Below, piece after piece: positions 8,145 through 16,743 of a stretch of 64,000 nt of DNA. Source of the stretch: Ruegeria halocynthiae (GTDB taxonomy: Bacteria; Pseudomonadota; Alphaproteobacteria; Rhodobacterales; Rhodobacteraceae). Position numbers and translations under genes: made by a program. Under the pieces are notes generated by a model. That model had not been told where the DNA came from and made no database searches. It was given only the letters and a program-made list of their open reading frames with translations. Numbering within the stretch: position 1 is the stretch's first letter; every line of letters starts with the position of its first letter. The stretch lies in the NCBI RefSeq assembly GCF_900106805.1, contig NZ_FNNP01000004.1, forward strand, positions 186,001 to 250,000. Reading direction: 5' to 3'.

Positions 8145-8949
8145 AGGGGTCCTCGTACGGGTCAAGATAGGGGTCTCTGACAGGATCGGTCCCGGTGGTG
8201 GCATAGGGATCATCATACAGACCCAAATAGGCGTCCTCATCATCCCTTGCCAGTTCAAAGCGGCGATTTTGCAGGTAGATTGTGCGCGCCTGCGCGTAAC
8301 TGTCGGCACTGTCATATAGAATCGAATCCACAGTGTCCGAGAACCGGCCACGATCCCCCATGCGCCGGACGACCTCGGCATATACACCGATATTGTCCAC
8401 CGGGCGCACCGGAGAAAAGTTGATCGGGTTGGAGAACAGATTGACGACCACACCCACCGCGTCGCGGGCGGTCGAGGGACCGTAGAGGGGTAGTTCGACA
8501 TAAGCGCCTTCGCCAAAGCCCCAGACATGCAGGGTTTCGCCGAAATCCGTATCGACGGGGGGCAGGTTCAACTCATCCGCCGGGGCGGACAATCCAAAAC
8601 CGCCAACAGTCGAGTTGATCAGAAACCGCAGCAATGCGTTGCCTGACTGTTTCAGATTGCCTTGCAACAGGTAATCCAGCGCCTGGCCGGGCATTGTCAG
8701 GTTCTCTGCAAAGTGATTGAAGCTGGTGACCATCGGATCGGGCACAATCTTCACATAACCTTTTGAGGCTGGGCGAAACAGGAATCGGTCGACGCCCAGA
8801 TTGAACTTGTGAATGCCGCGGTTGGTTCCCTCATATGGATCGAAAATATCACCCCGCGCTGCCGAGTCCTGTGGCTGCGTTGCACATGCCGACAGAACCG
8901 TCATGATTGCTAAAATGATCAGGTGCTTCAGGCGAATGTAGCTTGGCAC
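8134..8949 (-). CDS. mlaA: Outer-membrane phospholipid transport lipoprotein MlaA (VacJ)
   Basis: This 271-residue lipoprotein has a signal ending in the lipobox LSAC (Cys at about 22). The MlaA core is clear: FDPYEGTNRGIHKFN, RPASKGYVKIVPDP, NHFAENL, GNLKQSGNALLRFLINSTVGGFG, and DFGETLHVWGFGEGAYVELPLYGPSTARDAVG. MlaA forms a doughnut in the outer membrane that removes misplaced phospholipids from the outer leaflet. The C-terminal tail after about residue 235 is an acidic DPY-rich extension (DDPYATTGTDP, DPYLDPYEDPY) outside the conserved fold. It is the first gene of the mlaA-mlaC pair. Confidence 0.95.
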   Translation of the reverse strand: MPSYIRLKHLIILAIMTVLSACATQPQDSAARGDIFDPYEGTNRGIHKFNLGVDRFLFRPASKGYVKIVPDPMVTSFNHFAENLTMPGQALDYLLQGNLKQSGNALLRFLINSTVGGFGLSAPADELNLPPVDTDFGETLHVWGFGEGAYVELPLYGPSTARDAVGVVVNLFSNPINFSPVRPVDNIGVYAEVVRRMGDRGRFSDTVDSILYDSADSYAQARTIYLQNRRFELARDDEDAYLGLYDDPYATTGTDPVRDPYLDPYEDPYAE

Positions 8950-9139
8950 TGTCTTCTTTACTCCAAAAATACCCGTTGGTGTGTCGGGCCTTCAATCAAT
9001 ACAGCGGTTGCGCTCTTGGTGGCGCAATTGGTCTCACATAGAGGTTTTGCGCAGGATATGAAACAACGACTCGCGTTTACCTCAGCCGATGGGGCAACGT
9101 AAAGTGACACGAATTCAACACTTCCTGAACAAGAGGAGA

Positions 9140-9206
9140 CCCGCGCAGTTCGCGGGCATTGGGAAAAACACCGCTTTCCCGCTTTCCGAAACCGGCTTTC
9201 CCGGTT
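9140..9206 (+). other. Cluster of short inverted repeats upstream of the RidA-family gene
   Basis: Three small hairpins lie in a row: CCCGCG/CGCGGG (9140-9145 with 9151-9156), GGGAAA/TTTCCC (9161-9166 with 9175-9180) and AACCGG/CCGGTT (9190-9195 with 9201-9206). The intervening sequence repeats 'gctttccc'. The 297-base gap 8950-9246 holds no credible gene. The hairpins could be an untranslated leader or a relic of an upstream transcription unit; no known riboswitch class is recognised. Confidence 0.35.
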
Positions 9207-9246
9207 AGCGTCCGCGCTGAATCACTGTGAGATGAGGATCAACCAC

Positions 9247-9702
9247 ATGAGCATTGCAGCAAAACTGGATAGCCTGGGTGTCAGCTTGCCGGACGCACCT
9301 GCGCCGGCAGCCAACTACGTTCCGTTCGTACGCATCGGCAATATCGTCTATGTGTCGGGCCAGATTTCCAAGGCAGATGATCTTATCACCGGTAAGCTGG
9401 GCGATGACATGGAAATCGATGCAGGCGCCGCAGCCGCCAAGGTCTGCGCCATCAACCTGCTGGCACAGGTCAAGGCGGCGTGTGGCGGTGATATCGACAA
9501 GCTGGTGCGCGTGATCAAACTGACCGGTTTCGTGAACTCGACCGCTGATTTCACCGCGCAGCCGCAGGTGATCAACGGCGCGTCCGACTTCCTTGTCGAG
9601 GCGTTGGGTGAGGCTGGGCGTCATTCCCGCTCGGCTGTCAGTGCCGCGTCGCTGCCGCTGGGTGTCGCGGTCGAAATCGAAGGCATATTCGAGGTTCAAT
9701 GA
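9247..9702 (+). CDS. RidA-family protein (YjgF/YER057c/UK114)
   Basis: This protein of 151 residues belongs to the longer RidA branch. Conserved features are the strand pair FVRIGNIVYVSGQIS, the helix DAGAAAAKVCAINLLAQV, a hydrophobic core stretch KLVRVIKLTGFVNS and the RSAVSAASLPLGVAVEIE segment, where the Arg that binds the carboxylate of imine/enamine substrates in RidA is preserved. RidA hydrolyses reactive 2-aminoacrylate-type intermediates; some branches have other, unknown substrates. ATG at 9247 is preferred over 9232 because GAGG sits nine bases upstream. The stop overlaps the next gene by 4 bp. Confidence 0.85.
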   Translation: MSIAAKLDSLGVSLPDAPAPAANYVPFVRIGNIVYVSGQISKADDLITGKLGDDMEIDAGAAAAKVCAINLLAQVKAACGGDIDKLVRVIKLTGFVNSTADFTAQPQVINGASDFLVEALGEAGRHSRSAVSAASLPLGVAVEIEGIFEVQ

Positions 9703-10469
9703 CACCGTCCCTACCGTCCGAATTCCTGCGGCGTCCGATTACACATCGGGCGCTGCATGACGTTACAGATCAGCGCCCGGAAAATAGCCGGGCCGCCATT
9801 CGTGCTGCGATTGACGCTGGATATGGGATCGAGATTGACCTGCAGCGCACCCGCGATAACCGCGCCATGGTGTTTCATGACTACGACATGACTCGCCTGA
9901 CCGGACAGTCTGGTCCGATTCAGCAGATCACGGCGGCGCAGGCTCAGGCGCAGCCTTTGCTGAATTCCGATGGCGAGGGCATCCCGTCACTGGAAGAGGT
10001 ACTGGACCTTGTTGCGGGTCGGGTGCCTTTGCTGATCGAGTTGAAGGATCAGGATGGCGCGATGGGGCCGGATGTTGGTGCGCTGGAAGCGGATGTCGTA
10101 GGCACTCTGCAGGGCTACGATGGCCCGGTGGCGTTGATGTCGTTCAACCCGCACTCGGTCGCGGAACTGGCGCGGCTTGCCCCGCACCTGCCGCGTGGAC
10201 TGGTCACCTGTTCCTACGATCCCAAGGTCGAGCTATTGCCCCGGGTGGTCTGCGATCACCTGCGCGAAATCCCCGATTTCGAACGTGTCGGCGCAAGCTT
10301 CATCAGCCACGAAGCCAAAGATCTGGACCGCCCCCGAGTCGCCGAATTGAAAGCGCAAGGTGTACCGATCCTGTGCTGGACTATACGCTCGCCCGAGCAG
10401 GAAGTCGCGGCGCGCAAAGTTGCCGACAATGTGACCTTCGAAGGGTATCTGGCCGAACATCCCGCTTGA
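9699..10469 (+). CDS. Glycerophosphodiester phosphodiesterase family protein
   Basis: This 256-residue TIM-barrel protein shows the GDPD signature residues: the first His in ITHRALHD, the PENSRAAI stretch, the EIDLQRTRD metal-binding Glu/Asp pair and the catalytic second His in VFHDYDMTRLTG. The LIELKD motif supplies the third metal ligand. It has no signal peptide and is probably cytoplasmic, hydrolysing glycerophosphodiesters to glycerol-3-phosphate and an alcohol. ATG at 9699 overlaps the upstream stop (ATGA). It sits in a run of overlapping genes from 9247 to 12004, although those families share no obvious pathway. Confidence 0.9.
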   Translation: MTPSLPSEFLRRPITHRALHDVTDQRPENSRAAIRAAIDAGYGIEIDLQRTRDNRAMVFHDYDMTRLTGQSGPIQQITAAQAQAQPLLNSDGEGIPSLEEVLDLVAGRVPLLIELKDQDGAMGPDVGALEADVVGTLQGYDGPVALMSFNPHSVAELARLAPHLPRGLVTCSYDPKVELLPRVVCDHLREIPDFERVGASFISHEAKDLDRPRVAELKAQGVPILCWTIRSPEQEVAARKVADNVTFEGYLAEHPA

Positions 10470-10514
10470 TCCCGGCGCGCGCGATCACAGATAAAGGTGA
10501 AGCGCGGAGGGTAC

Positions 10515-11702
10515 ATGGATCAGGCACAGATCGAGGTTAGAGTTCTGACATCGCTCTCGCAAATTTCAGCGAGCGATTGGGATAGCTGCGCCTGCCCCGA
10601 GGCTGCTGATGGTGGACGTCCGCTTGATCCGTTCACAACCCATCGGTTTCTGCTGGCCTTAGAGGACAGCGGTTCTGTCGGACGGGGTACCGGCTGGCAG
10701 CCGCAATATCTGACGGCCTATCTGGACGGTATGCTGATCGGAGCGGCTCCGATGTATGCCAAGTCGCATTCGCAGGGCGAGTATATCTTTGATCACAGCT
10801 GGGCCCACGCGTACGAAAGCGCAGGCGGGCGATATTATCCCAAGCTGCAGATCGCTGCGCCATTCACGCCCGCCACCGGGCGGCGCTTTCTGGTGCGGCC
10901 CGGGTATGATGCAATCGGCATCTCGGCGCTGGTTCAAGGCGCGGTGCAGCTCGCCGCCGAAAATCGCATCTCATCCCTGCACGCGACCTTCTGCACCGAG
11001 GCTGAGGCACTGGCGGGTGAGCAGATGGGCCTGATGGTCCGACACTCGCAGCAATTTCATTGGCTGAATGACGACTACACCGACTTTGACGGCTTTCTGG
11101 CCGCGCTTTCGTCGCGTAAGCGCAAAAACATCAGAAAAGAACGCGCGCAAGCCTGCGATTTTGGTGGGCAAGTTCGCACAATCACCGGCGACGATCTGCG
11201 ACCCGAGCACTGGGATTCGTTCTGGCGGTTCTATCAGGATACCGGCGCGCGCAAATGGGGCGCGCCCTATCTGACCCGACAATTCTTTGATATCGCTCAG
11301 GAAACCATGGCTGATGACATGGCTTTGGTATTGGCCGAACGCAATGGGTACCCAATTGCCGGGGCGCTGAATTTCATTGGGCGGGAAACGCTCTATGGCC
11401 GCTATTGGGGCTGCATGGAGCACCATCCCTGTCTGCATTTCGAACTGTGCTATTATAGGGCGATCGACTTTGCCATTGCGAAAGGACTGGCCCGGGTTGA
11501 GGCTGGCGCGCAGGGCGAGCACAAGCTGGCGCGCGGTTATCTGCCGACGCGCACGCATAGCTTGCATTGGGTTGGCGATCCGGGTTTTGCTGATGCGGTT
11601 CAGAAATATCTGGACGCCGAGTCCCACGCAGTGGGAGAAGAGATCGAGATCTTGACGGATTATGGCCCGTTCAGGAAATCGAACCCGGAGGAACAGCAAT
11701 GA
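10515..11702 (+). CDS. FemAB/GNAT-like protein of the PF04339 (DUF482) family
   Basis: The protein is about 395 residues. The stretches [65 protein letters not shown] and [17 protein letters not shown] are hallmarks of the 'peptidoglycan biosynthesis/recognition' FemAB-like family. The early [21 protein letters not shown] strand pair fits a tandem acetyltransferase-like fold. A real substrate is not known. A GTG at 10497 and an ATG at 10515 are both possible starts; the ATG is taken because GGAGG lies just ahead of it, though only four bases away. The stop overlaps phhB by 4 bp. Confidence 0.85.
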   Translation: MDQAQIEVRVLTSLSQISASDWDSCACPEAADGGRPLDPFTTHRFLLALEDSGSVGRGTGWQPQYLTAYLDGMLIGAAPMYAKSHSQGEYIFDHSWAHAYESAGGRYYPKLQIAAPFTPATGRRFLVRPGYDAIGISALVQGAVQLAAENRISSLHATFCTEAEALAGEQMGLMVRHSQQFHWLNDDYTDFDGFLAALSSRKRKNIRKERAQACDFGGQVRTITGDDLRPEHWDSFWRFYQDTGARKWGAPYLTRQFFDIAQETMADDMALVLAERNGYPIAGALNFIGRETLYGRYWGCMEHHPCLHFELCYYRAIDFAIAKGLARVEAGAQGEHKLARGYLPTRTHSLHWVGDPGFADAVQKYLDAESHAVGEEIEILTDYGPFRKSNPEEQQ

Positions 11703-12004
11703 CCGAACTTTTGTCGACCGAGACCCGCGGCCCGCTGCTGGACCCGCTGTTCAGAAATGGCTGGACCATGGTCGAGGACCGAGATGCGATCACCAAGACC
11801 TTCATTTTCGACAATTTTGTCGCCGCCTTCGGCTGGATGACCCAGGTTGCGATCTGGGCTGAGAAATGGAACCACCACCCCGAATGGTCGAATGTCTATC
11901 GTACCGTCGAGGTGGTGTTGTCGACCCATGATGTTGGCGGCCTGTCCGCACAGGACGCCAAGCTGGCCCGTAAGATGGACAGCCTTCTGGCGATTTCTGC
12001 ATGA
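11699..12004 (+). CDS. phhB: Pterin-4a-carbinolamine dehydratase
   Basis: At 101 residues this is a full-length PCD/DCoH protein. The signature [20 protein letters not shown], then [12 protein letters not shown], contains the catalytic His-His pair and the second conserved THD His. The enzyme dehydrates 4a-hydroxytetrahydrobiopterin during recycling of the pterin cofactor of aromatic amino acid hydroxylases and may also assist molybdopterin metabolism. No phenylalanine hydroxylase gene lies in the window. It ends the overlapping 9247-12004 operon (ATGA overlap with the FemAB-like gene). Confidence 0.95.
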   Translation: MTELLSTETRGPLLDPLFRNGWTMVEDRDAITKTFIFDNFVAAFGWMTQVAIWAEKWNHHPEWSNVYRTVEVVLSTHDVGGLSAQDAKLARKMDSLLAISA

Positions 12005-12047
12005 TCTGCCGCGTGAGGTCTGAACGCCCTGTTTGCCGGTTCGGGCT

Positions 12048-12395
12048 TTAGTCCAGTTGACCATTCCCATCCTGATCAGCAGCCTCAAAATCGCTGCCCA
12101 TCTGTGCATCGTATTCCGCACGCGAGATCAGATTGTCCTGATTCCGGTCGGCAGACTGAAACTGTTTGATATCCAGAAACGGCTTGGCTTCGCTTTGCCC
12201 TAACGTACCGTTCTTGTCGTCATCCATTGCCTGAAAGGCATAGTCTGAAAATGCGTTAAACTCATCCTTCGACAGGAAGCCATCATTGTTCTTGTCGATA
12301 TTGTTCAGCTCGGCTTCGTGCAATTCCGAGACGCTCTCGGCGAATGCGGTGCCAGTCAACAACATGGTTGTACCAAGTATCAATATCCGTTTCAT
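12048..12395 (-). CDS. Exported EF-hand calcium-binding protein
   Basis: The 115-residue precursor has a signal peptide (MKRILILGTTMLLTGTAFA) and a mature part made of EF-hand loops: DKNNDGFLSKDE, DDDKNGTLGQSE, DRNQDNLISRAE and a final DQDGNGQLD that stops at the chain end before the position-12 Glu. The first three loops have acidic residues at positions 1, 3, 5 and 12, so calcium binding is likely. ATG at 12395 is preferred to the earlier in-frame ATG at 12413 because GAGGAGG lies six bases upstream and the signal peptide starts there. It is located in the periplasm and its role is unknown. It follows a glycine-zipper lipoprotein gene by 11 bp. Confidence 0.85.
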   Translation of the reverse strand: MKRILILGTTMLLTGTAFAESVSELHEAELNNIDKNNDGFLSKDEFNAFSDYAFQAMDDDKNGTLGQSEAKPFLDIKQFQSADRNQDNLISRAEYDAQMGSDFEAADQDGNGQLD

Positions 12396-12406
12396 GCCCA
12401 ACCTCC

Positions 12407-12652
12407 TCAGCACGCGTACCGTTCGCCCGACACACCACCCGCAGCGGCACCGGCTGCAGTCAGAATGGCCTTACCTGATCCGCCGCCGAACTGGTTGCCA
12501 ATGACCCCGCCGATCAGGGCACCGCCCAATGTGCCGCTGAGGCAGGCGATCTCGTGTTGCCGCGCCGCCTGCTGCTGAGGCGTGGGCGCGGGGCCGCAGG
12601 CCGCAAGCGCACCGGCGCTACCAAGAAACAAAGTAAGAAATTTTAGTCGCAT
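12407..12652 (-). CDS. Small glycine-zipper lipoprotein
   Basis: This 81-residue protein starts with a lipoprotein signal (MRLKFLTLFLGSAGALAAC, Cys at about 19). A glycine-zipper segment (LGGALIGGVIGNQFGGGSGK) resembles the 17-kDa/YMGG surface antigen family that packs in membranes. The C-terminus has a second Gly/Ala-rich helix and ends ERYAC. ATG at 12652 is taken over TTG at 12655; GGGAG lies seven bases before it. It is co-directional with the EF-hand gene and probably co-transcribed. Function is not known. Confidence 0.8.
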   Translation of the reverse strand: MRLKFLTLFLGSAGALAACGPAPTPQQQAARQHEIACLSGTLGGALIGGVIGNQFGGGSGKAILTAAGAAAGGVSGERYAC

Positions 12653-12754
12653 CAATGAACTCCCGGGTTATGTGAGCCAAGTATTGGCACATCGGGGCGT
12701 TGCATCAAGTTAATTGCGCTTCATCTGGCCCCGGCTATGCCGGGGCCCAGTGGG

Positions 12755-13240
12755 TCAGATCACGTCCAGCAAACCCTCACCGGCCGAAATCTCGCAGGCG
12801 CCGGGGCTCACCTCGAGATTCAGCGCGACAACCTTGCCATCCTCGACCAGCATCGCATAGCGCTTTGAACGTGCCAGCAGACCAACCGGAGGCGCGTCAA
12901 AATCCATGCCGATGGCTTTGGTGAACTCGGATGCAGCATCGGCCAGCATGGTTAACCCGGCCTCGGTCGCGCCGGTGCTCTCACCCCAAGCGTTCATCAC
13001 AAAGGGGTCGTTGACCGAGATACAGATAATCTCGTCCACACCCTTGGCATCAAACTGGTCTTTGGTCCGCATGAAGCTTGGGACATGCGCGGTTGTGCAG
13101 GTCCCTGTAAATGCGCCGGGCACCGCAAAAATCACCACTTTGCGGTCCTTTGTCCTGTCTAAAATCCGAACGTCTTCCGGGCCGTCCGCACCCATTTGGA
13201 TCAGAGTGGCCTCGGGCAGCATGTCACCTGTTGCAATCAT
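12755..13240 (-). CDS. Peroxiredoxin of the Prx5/AhpE-like type
   Basis: This 161-residue thiol peroxidase has the peroxidatic Cys at about 48 within PGAFTGTCTTAHVPSF and the Prx5-type ICISVNDPFVMNAW stretch. The usual Pro two positions before the Cys is a Gly (GTC instead of PTC). A second Cys at about 149 (GACEISAG) is where 2-Cys Prx5 proteins have their resolving residue. It reduces H2O2 and organic hydroperoxides in the cytoplasm. The start is set at MIATGDMLPEA because this is where the family begins; the upstream open frame crosses the promoter region of the divergent reductase gene. Confidence 0.92.
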   Translation of the reverse strand: MIATGDMLPEATLIQMGADGPEDVRILDRTKDRKVVIFAVPGAFTGTCTTAHVPSFMRTKDQFDAKGVDEIICISVNDPFVMNAWGESTGATEAGLTMLADAASEFTKAIGMDFDAPPVGLLARSKRYAMLVEDGKVVALNLEVSPGACEISAGEGLLDVI

Positions 13241-13339
13241 TTTTACGCTCCTGTCATTTGGATTTGCAGAGTCGGGCTTTGCCGCAATATAGGTGGTCGA
13301 AACAAAGTGACCATGGAAATTCTGCAAGGTGGGCGAGAC

Positions 13340-14551
13340 ATGAGCCATATTGTCGTGATTGGTGCGGGTCAGGCGGGCGCCTCGCTGGTGGCGCGCTTGC
13401 GCAAGGACGGGTTCGCCGGTGACATCACTTTGATCGGCGCCGAACCGCATCTACCCTATCAGCGCCCGCCTTTGTCCAAGGCCTATCTGTTGGGTGAGAT
13501 GGAGCTAGAACGCCTGTTTCTGAGGCCCGAAAGCTTTTATTCAGAGAACGACATCTCCCTGCGCCTGGATCAGCGTGTGACCGGGATTGATCCCAAGGCA
13601 AAGACGGTGACAGTGGGGGATGAGATTATCGCCTATGACGAACTGGCACTGACTACCGGTTCGGACCCGCGTCACCTTCCTTTTGCGATCGGGGGCGACC
13701 TTGAAGGCGTTCACGTGGTGCGCGATCTGGCCCATATCGACCAGATGGAGCCCCGTGTGAAAGACGGTGCGCGTGCACTGATCGTCGGCGGTGGCTATAT
13801 CGGTCTCGAAGCCGCAGCGGTCTGCGCCAAGCGCGGGGTCAAGGTGACACTGGTCGAAATGGCCGAACGCATCCTTCAACGGGTCGCCGCGCCAGAAACC
13901 AGCGACTATTTCCGCGCGCTGCACAGCGCATACGGGGCCGATATCCGCGAGGGTGTAGGGCTGGATCGATTGGTGGGCGAAGACGGCACCGTGACAGGCG
14001 CCATTCTGACGGATGGCACCGCGCTTGAGGTGGATTTCGTTGTGGTCGGTGTCGGCATCGCGCCGTCGACCCGACTGGCTGAAATCGCAGGGTTGGAGCT
14101 GGACAACGGCATCAAAACTGACGCCCATGGCCGCACCTCGGACCCCTCGATCTGGGCCGCAGGCGATTGTGCGTCCTTCCCACATGCTGGTGGGCGTATC
14201 CGTTTGGAAAGCGTGCCAAACGCCATCGATCAGGCTGAGATCGTAGCCCAGAACATGTTGGGCGCGGCCAGGGATTACGTCGCGACCCCTTGGTTCTGGT
14301 CGGATCAGTATGACGTCAAGCTGCAAATCGCGGGGCTGAACACCGGCTATGATCGCGTCGTGACCCGCAAGGGTGAGGGCGCAACGGTGTCTTTCTGGTA
14401 TTACAAGGGCGATCAGCTGATTGCCGTGGACGCAATGAATGATCCCCGCGCCTATATGGTCGGCAAGCGTCTGATCGATTCGGGTAAGACCGCTGATCCT
14501 GCCGTAGTGGCGGACGCGCAAGCGGACCTGAAACCGCTGCTCAAGGCGTGA
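13340..14551 (+). CDS. FAD-dependent ferredoxin/rubredoxin reductase-like oxidoreductase
   Basis: This 403-residue flavoprotein has the N-terminal FAD-binding GxGxxG (VVIGAGQAGASL), the PYQRPPLSKAYL motif typical of BphA4/rhodocoxin reductase-like enzymes, the NAD-binding GGGYIGLEAAAVCAKRG and the C-terminal FAD motif SIWAAGDCASFPH. The QYDVKLQIAGL stretch is also family typical. It transfers electrons from NAD(P)H to a ferredoxin, which is not encoded here. The start ATG at 13340 fits the FAD motif and has AAGGTGGG ahead. The stop overlaps the rsmD GTG. Confidence 0.9.
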   Translation: MSHIVVIGAGQAGASLVARLRKDGFAGDITLIGAEPHLPYQRPPLSKAYLLGEMELERLFLRPESFYSENDISLRLDQRVTGIDPKAKTVTVGDEIIAYDELALTTGSDPRHLPFAIGGDLEGVHVVRDLAHIDQMEPRVKDGARALIVGGGYIGLEAAAVCAKRGVKVTLVEMAERILQRVAAPETSDYFRALHSAYGADIREGVGLDRLVGEDGTVTGAILTDGTALEVDFVVVGVGIAPSTRLAEIAGLELDNGIKTDAHGRTSDPSIWAAGDCASFPHAGGRIRLESVPNAIDQAEIVAQNMLGAARDYVATPWFWSDQYDVKLQIAGLNTGYDRVVTRKGEGATVSFWYYKGDQLIAVDAMNDPRAYMVGKRLIDSGKTADPAVVADAQADLKPLLKA

Positions 14552-15102
14552 GGATCATCGCCGGAGACTTTCGGGGCCGTGCCCTGACTTCGGTCGGCAA
14601 AGGCGATGCTGGTGCGCATCTGCGGCCAACCACGGACCGCGTGCGCGAAAGCCTGTTCAACGTTCTCGGTCATCAGATCGACTTTGGTGATCTGCGCATA
14701 CTTGACCTGTTTGCGGGCACTGGTGCCTTGGGGCTCGAGGCGCTCTCGCGCGGTGCGGCGCATGTCACCTTTGTCGATGACGGACGGGTTGCGCAGGGTC
14801 TGATTCGTAAGAATATCGACCTGACCGGAAGTCATGCGCAAACCACGCTGATCCGCCGCGATGCAGCTAGGTTGGGCGAAAACCCGGGGGCGGCCTGTGA
14901 TCTGGTATTCCTCGACCCACCCTATGGCAAAGCGCTGGGGCAAAAGGCGCTGGCTGCGGCCACGCAAGGCGGCTGGCTGGCTGACGACGCGCTGATTGTG
15001 TGGGAAGAAAATGCCCCCATGACGGCACCTGAAGGGTTCGCGCTGCATGACACGCGAAAATATGGTGATACGCATGTCTCGTTGATGTGGAGGGCAGCCT
15101 GA
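14548..15102 (+). CDS. rsmD: 16S rRNA (guanine(966)-N(2))-methyltransferase RsmD
   Basis: This 184-residue SAM methyltransferase begins MRIIAGDFRGR and has RPTTDRVRESLFNVL, the SAM motif LDLFAGTGALGLEALSRGA and the catalytic DPPY in LVFLDPPYGKA. All are diagnostic of RsmD, which methylates G966 of 16S rRNA in the 30S subunit. The start is GTG at 14548, overlapping the upstream stop (GTGA). The next gene begins directly at the base after the stop, so the three genes from 13340 to 15738 form one unit. Confidence 0.95.
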   Translation: MRIIAGDFRGRALTSVGKGDAGAHLRPTTDRVRESLFNVLGHQIDFGDLRILDLFAGTGALGLEALSRGAAHVTFVDDGRVAQGLIRKNIDLTGSHAQTTLIRRDAARLGENPGAACDLVFLDPPYGKALGQKALAAATQGGWLADDALIVWEENAPMTAPEGFALHDTRKYGDTHVSLMWRAA

Positions 15103-15738
15103 ATGCATGATCTGGTGATCTTCGACTGCGATGGTGTTCTGGTCGACAGTGAGTTGCTGTCCAATCAGGTGATGATCGACAATCTTGCCCGCTACGGGCT
15201 GAAACTGACGCTGGAAGACAGCTTCGGGTTCTTTGTCGGCGGCACCATGACAGGAGTCCGCGACAAGGCACGTAGCCTAGGTGCCGATCTGCCGGAGGAT
15301 TGGACCGAAGAAATATACGAAGAAATCTACGAAGTTCTGAAGGCTGGCACACCGCTTGTTTCAGGTGTCCGCGAATTGCTGGCGAAACTGGACGCAAATG
15401 GCATTCCATTTTGTGTTGCCTCGAACGGCCGGCCTGAGAAAATGCAGATCACGTTGGGCCAGAATGGGCTTTGGGAACGGTTCAAAGACGTGATGTTCTC
15501 GGCCCATGTGCTGGGTGTGGCAAAACCCGATCCCACGCTGTTTCTGACCGCCTCTCAGTTCTTTGGCGCCCAATCCCCGGTTGTTGTCGAAGACAGTGCA
15601 AGCGGTGTTACCGCCGCTATTCGCGCCAACATGCGGTGTCTTGGCTACGCCGCCCATGATGACGGGGCGGGGCTGTCTGCGCTTGGGGCCGAGGTCTTTT
15701 CAGACATGTCACATGTACCCGGACTTTTGGGACTTTGA
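15103..15738 (+). CDS. HAD-superfamily hydrolase (beta-phosphoglucomutase/phosphatase-like)
   Basis: This 211-residue protein has the HAD nucleophile motif FDCDGVLVDSE, a helical cap, motif II CVASNGRP, the Lys in LGVAKPDPTLF and the motif IV VVVEDSASGV with the Asp that binds Mg2+. Cap type and length fit subfamily IA phosphatases. It probably acts on a small phosphorylated metabolite; the substrate cannot be read from sequence. The ATG immediately follows the rsmD TGA. Confidence 0.88.
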   Translation: MHDLVIFDCDGVLVDSELLSNQVMIDNLARYGLKLTLEDSFGFFVGGTMTGVRDKARSLGADLPEDWTEEIYEEIYEVLKAGTPLVSGVRELLAKLDANGIPFCVASNGRPEKMQITLGQNGLWERFKDVMFSAHVLGVAKPDPTLFLTASQFFGAQSPVVVEDSASGVTAAIRANMRCLGYAAHDDGAGLSALGAEVFSDMSHVPGLLGL

Positions 15739-15763
15739 CCCGGAACCATGCTAAGGTTCGGGC

Positions 15764-15943
15764 ATGGACCGCGCGATCACACCTCTGCTCTGGGCTTTTT
15801 CACAAGATGGCGACGCCACTACCGGGCCGCCGCCAAAGCCAATGCACGCGCCGGTTTTCATCCACGATGCCGTCATCCCATGGCGGGATGAGACTTTACT
15901 GCTGAAGCTGTTGCGTGATCAGGCCACCGATCAGGACGAATAG
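15764..15943 (+). CDS. Small hypothetical protein (59 aa)
   Basis: ATG at 15764 opens 59 codons to a TAG at 15941. Its start MDRAITPLLWAFSQDGD, the proline-rich turn and the IHDAVIPWRDETLLLKLLRDQA helix look like a folded small protein. AAGG lies about ten bases before the ATG. The last 13 bases overlap the end of the convergent map gene, and it follows the HAD gene by 25 bp. I do not recognise a family, so it is kept as a tentative gene. Confidence 0.45.
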   Translation: MDRAITPLLWAFSQDGDATTGPPPKPMHAPVFIHDAVIPWRDETLLLKLLRDQATDQDE

Positions 15944-16743
15944 GTCGGATGATACTTACCGCCCGGTGACAGGGTGAAAATCTCAACCCCATCTGCGGTG
16001 ACACCCACCGAGTGTTCAAACTGCGCCGACAGCGATTTATCGCGGGTTACGGCGGTCCAGTCATCTGCCAGTGTCTTGGTCTCGGGGCGGCCCAGATTGA
16101 CCATCGGTTCGATGGTGAAGATCATGCCTTCTTCCAGAACCGCACCTGTACCCGGACGGCCATAGTGCAAAACGTTCGGCGGCGCGTGGAATACCCGGCC
16201 CAGACCGTGGCCGCAGAAATCGCGCACGACGCTCATCCGCTGTGCCTCGACATAGGCCTGAATGGCGTGGCCGATATCCCCGAACGTATTGCCCGGCTTG
16301 ACCATTTCAATACCTTTGAACAGCGCATCATGGGTGACCTGAATCAGGCGTTCGGCCTTGCGCGGTAGTTTCCCGGCCACATACATGCGTGAGGTATCGC
16401 CGTACCAGCCATCGACGATGACGGTAACGTCGATATTCAGGATATCGCCATCCTTCAGCTTTTTGTCGCCGGGAATGCCGTGGCAAACCACGTGATTCAC
16501 GCTGATGCAGCTTGCGTGCTGATAGCCCTTGTAGCCGATCGTCGCCGAGGTCGCGCCCGCATCCTCAACCATCTGAGTGATCAGCCCGTCAATCGCACCT
16601 GTGGTCTGACCGACAAAGACATGCTCTGCCATGTCATCCAATATCCGTGCAGCCAGTGCCCCTGCCGCGTGCATCCCGGCAAAGTCACTCTGTTCATAGA
16701 TGCGGATACCGTCCTTCGTCAGACGGCCACGATGTTCTTTCAT
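15931..16743 (-). CDS. map: Methionine aminopeptidase, type I
   Basis: The 270-residue enzyme has the type I core: YKGYQHASCISVNHVVCHGIPG, the metal ligands Asp in DILNIDVTVIVDGWYGDTSRM, His in FCGHGLGRVFHAPPNVLHYG, Glu in FTIEPMVNLG and the last Glu in SAQFEHSVGV. It removes the initiator Met from nascent proteins. ATG at 16743 gives the usual length; a frame extending to 16938 would add 65 residues unlike any MetAP and overlap the upstream gene. GGAG lies ten bases before the chosen ATG. The adjacent 170-base leader contains a CGCTTG/CAAGCG inverted repeat near 16850-16862. Confidence 0.95.
   Translation of the reverse strand: MKEHRGRLTKDGIRIYEQSDFAGMHAAGALAARILDDMAEHVFVGQTTGAIDGLITQMVEDAGATSATIGYKGYQHASCISVNHVVCHGIPGDKKLKDGDILNIDVTVIVDGWYGDTSRMYVAGKLPRKAERLIQVTHDALFKGIEMVKPGNTFGDIGHAIQAYVEAQRMSVVRDFCGHGLGRVFHAPPNVLHYGRPGTGAVLEEGMIFTIEPMVNLGRPETKTLADDWTAVTRDKSLSAQFEHSVGVTADGVEIFTLSPGGKYHPTYSS

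Noticed and set aside
8950..9246. Riboswitch upstream of the RidA-family gene
   Set aside because: The short hairpins do not fit any known riboswitch consensus that I recognise.
13541..14521. Minus-strand 326-codon ORF across the ferredoxin reductase gene
   Set aside because: It is an antisense shadow of a clear FAD/NAD oxidoreductase.
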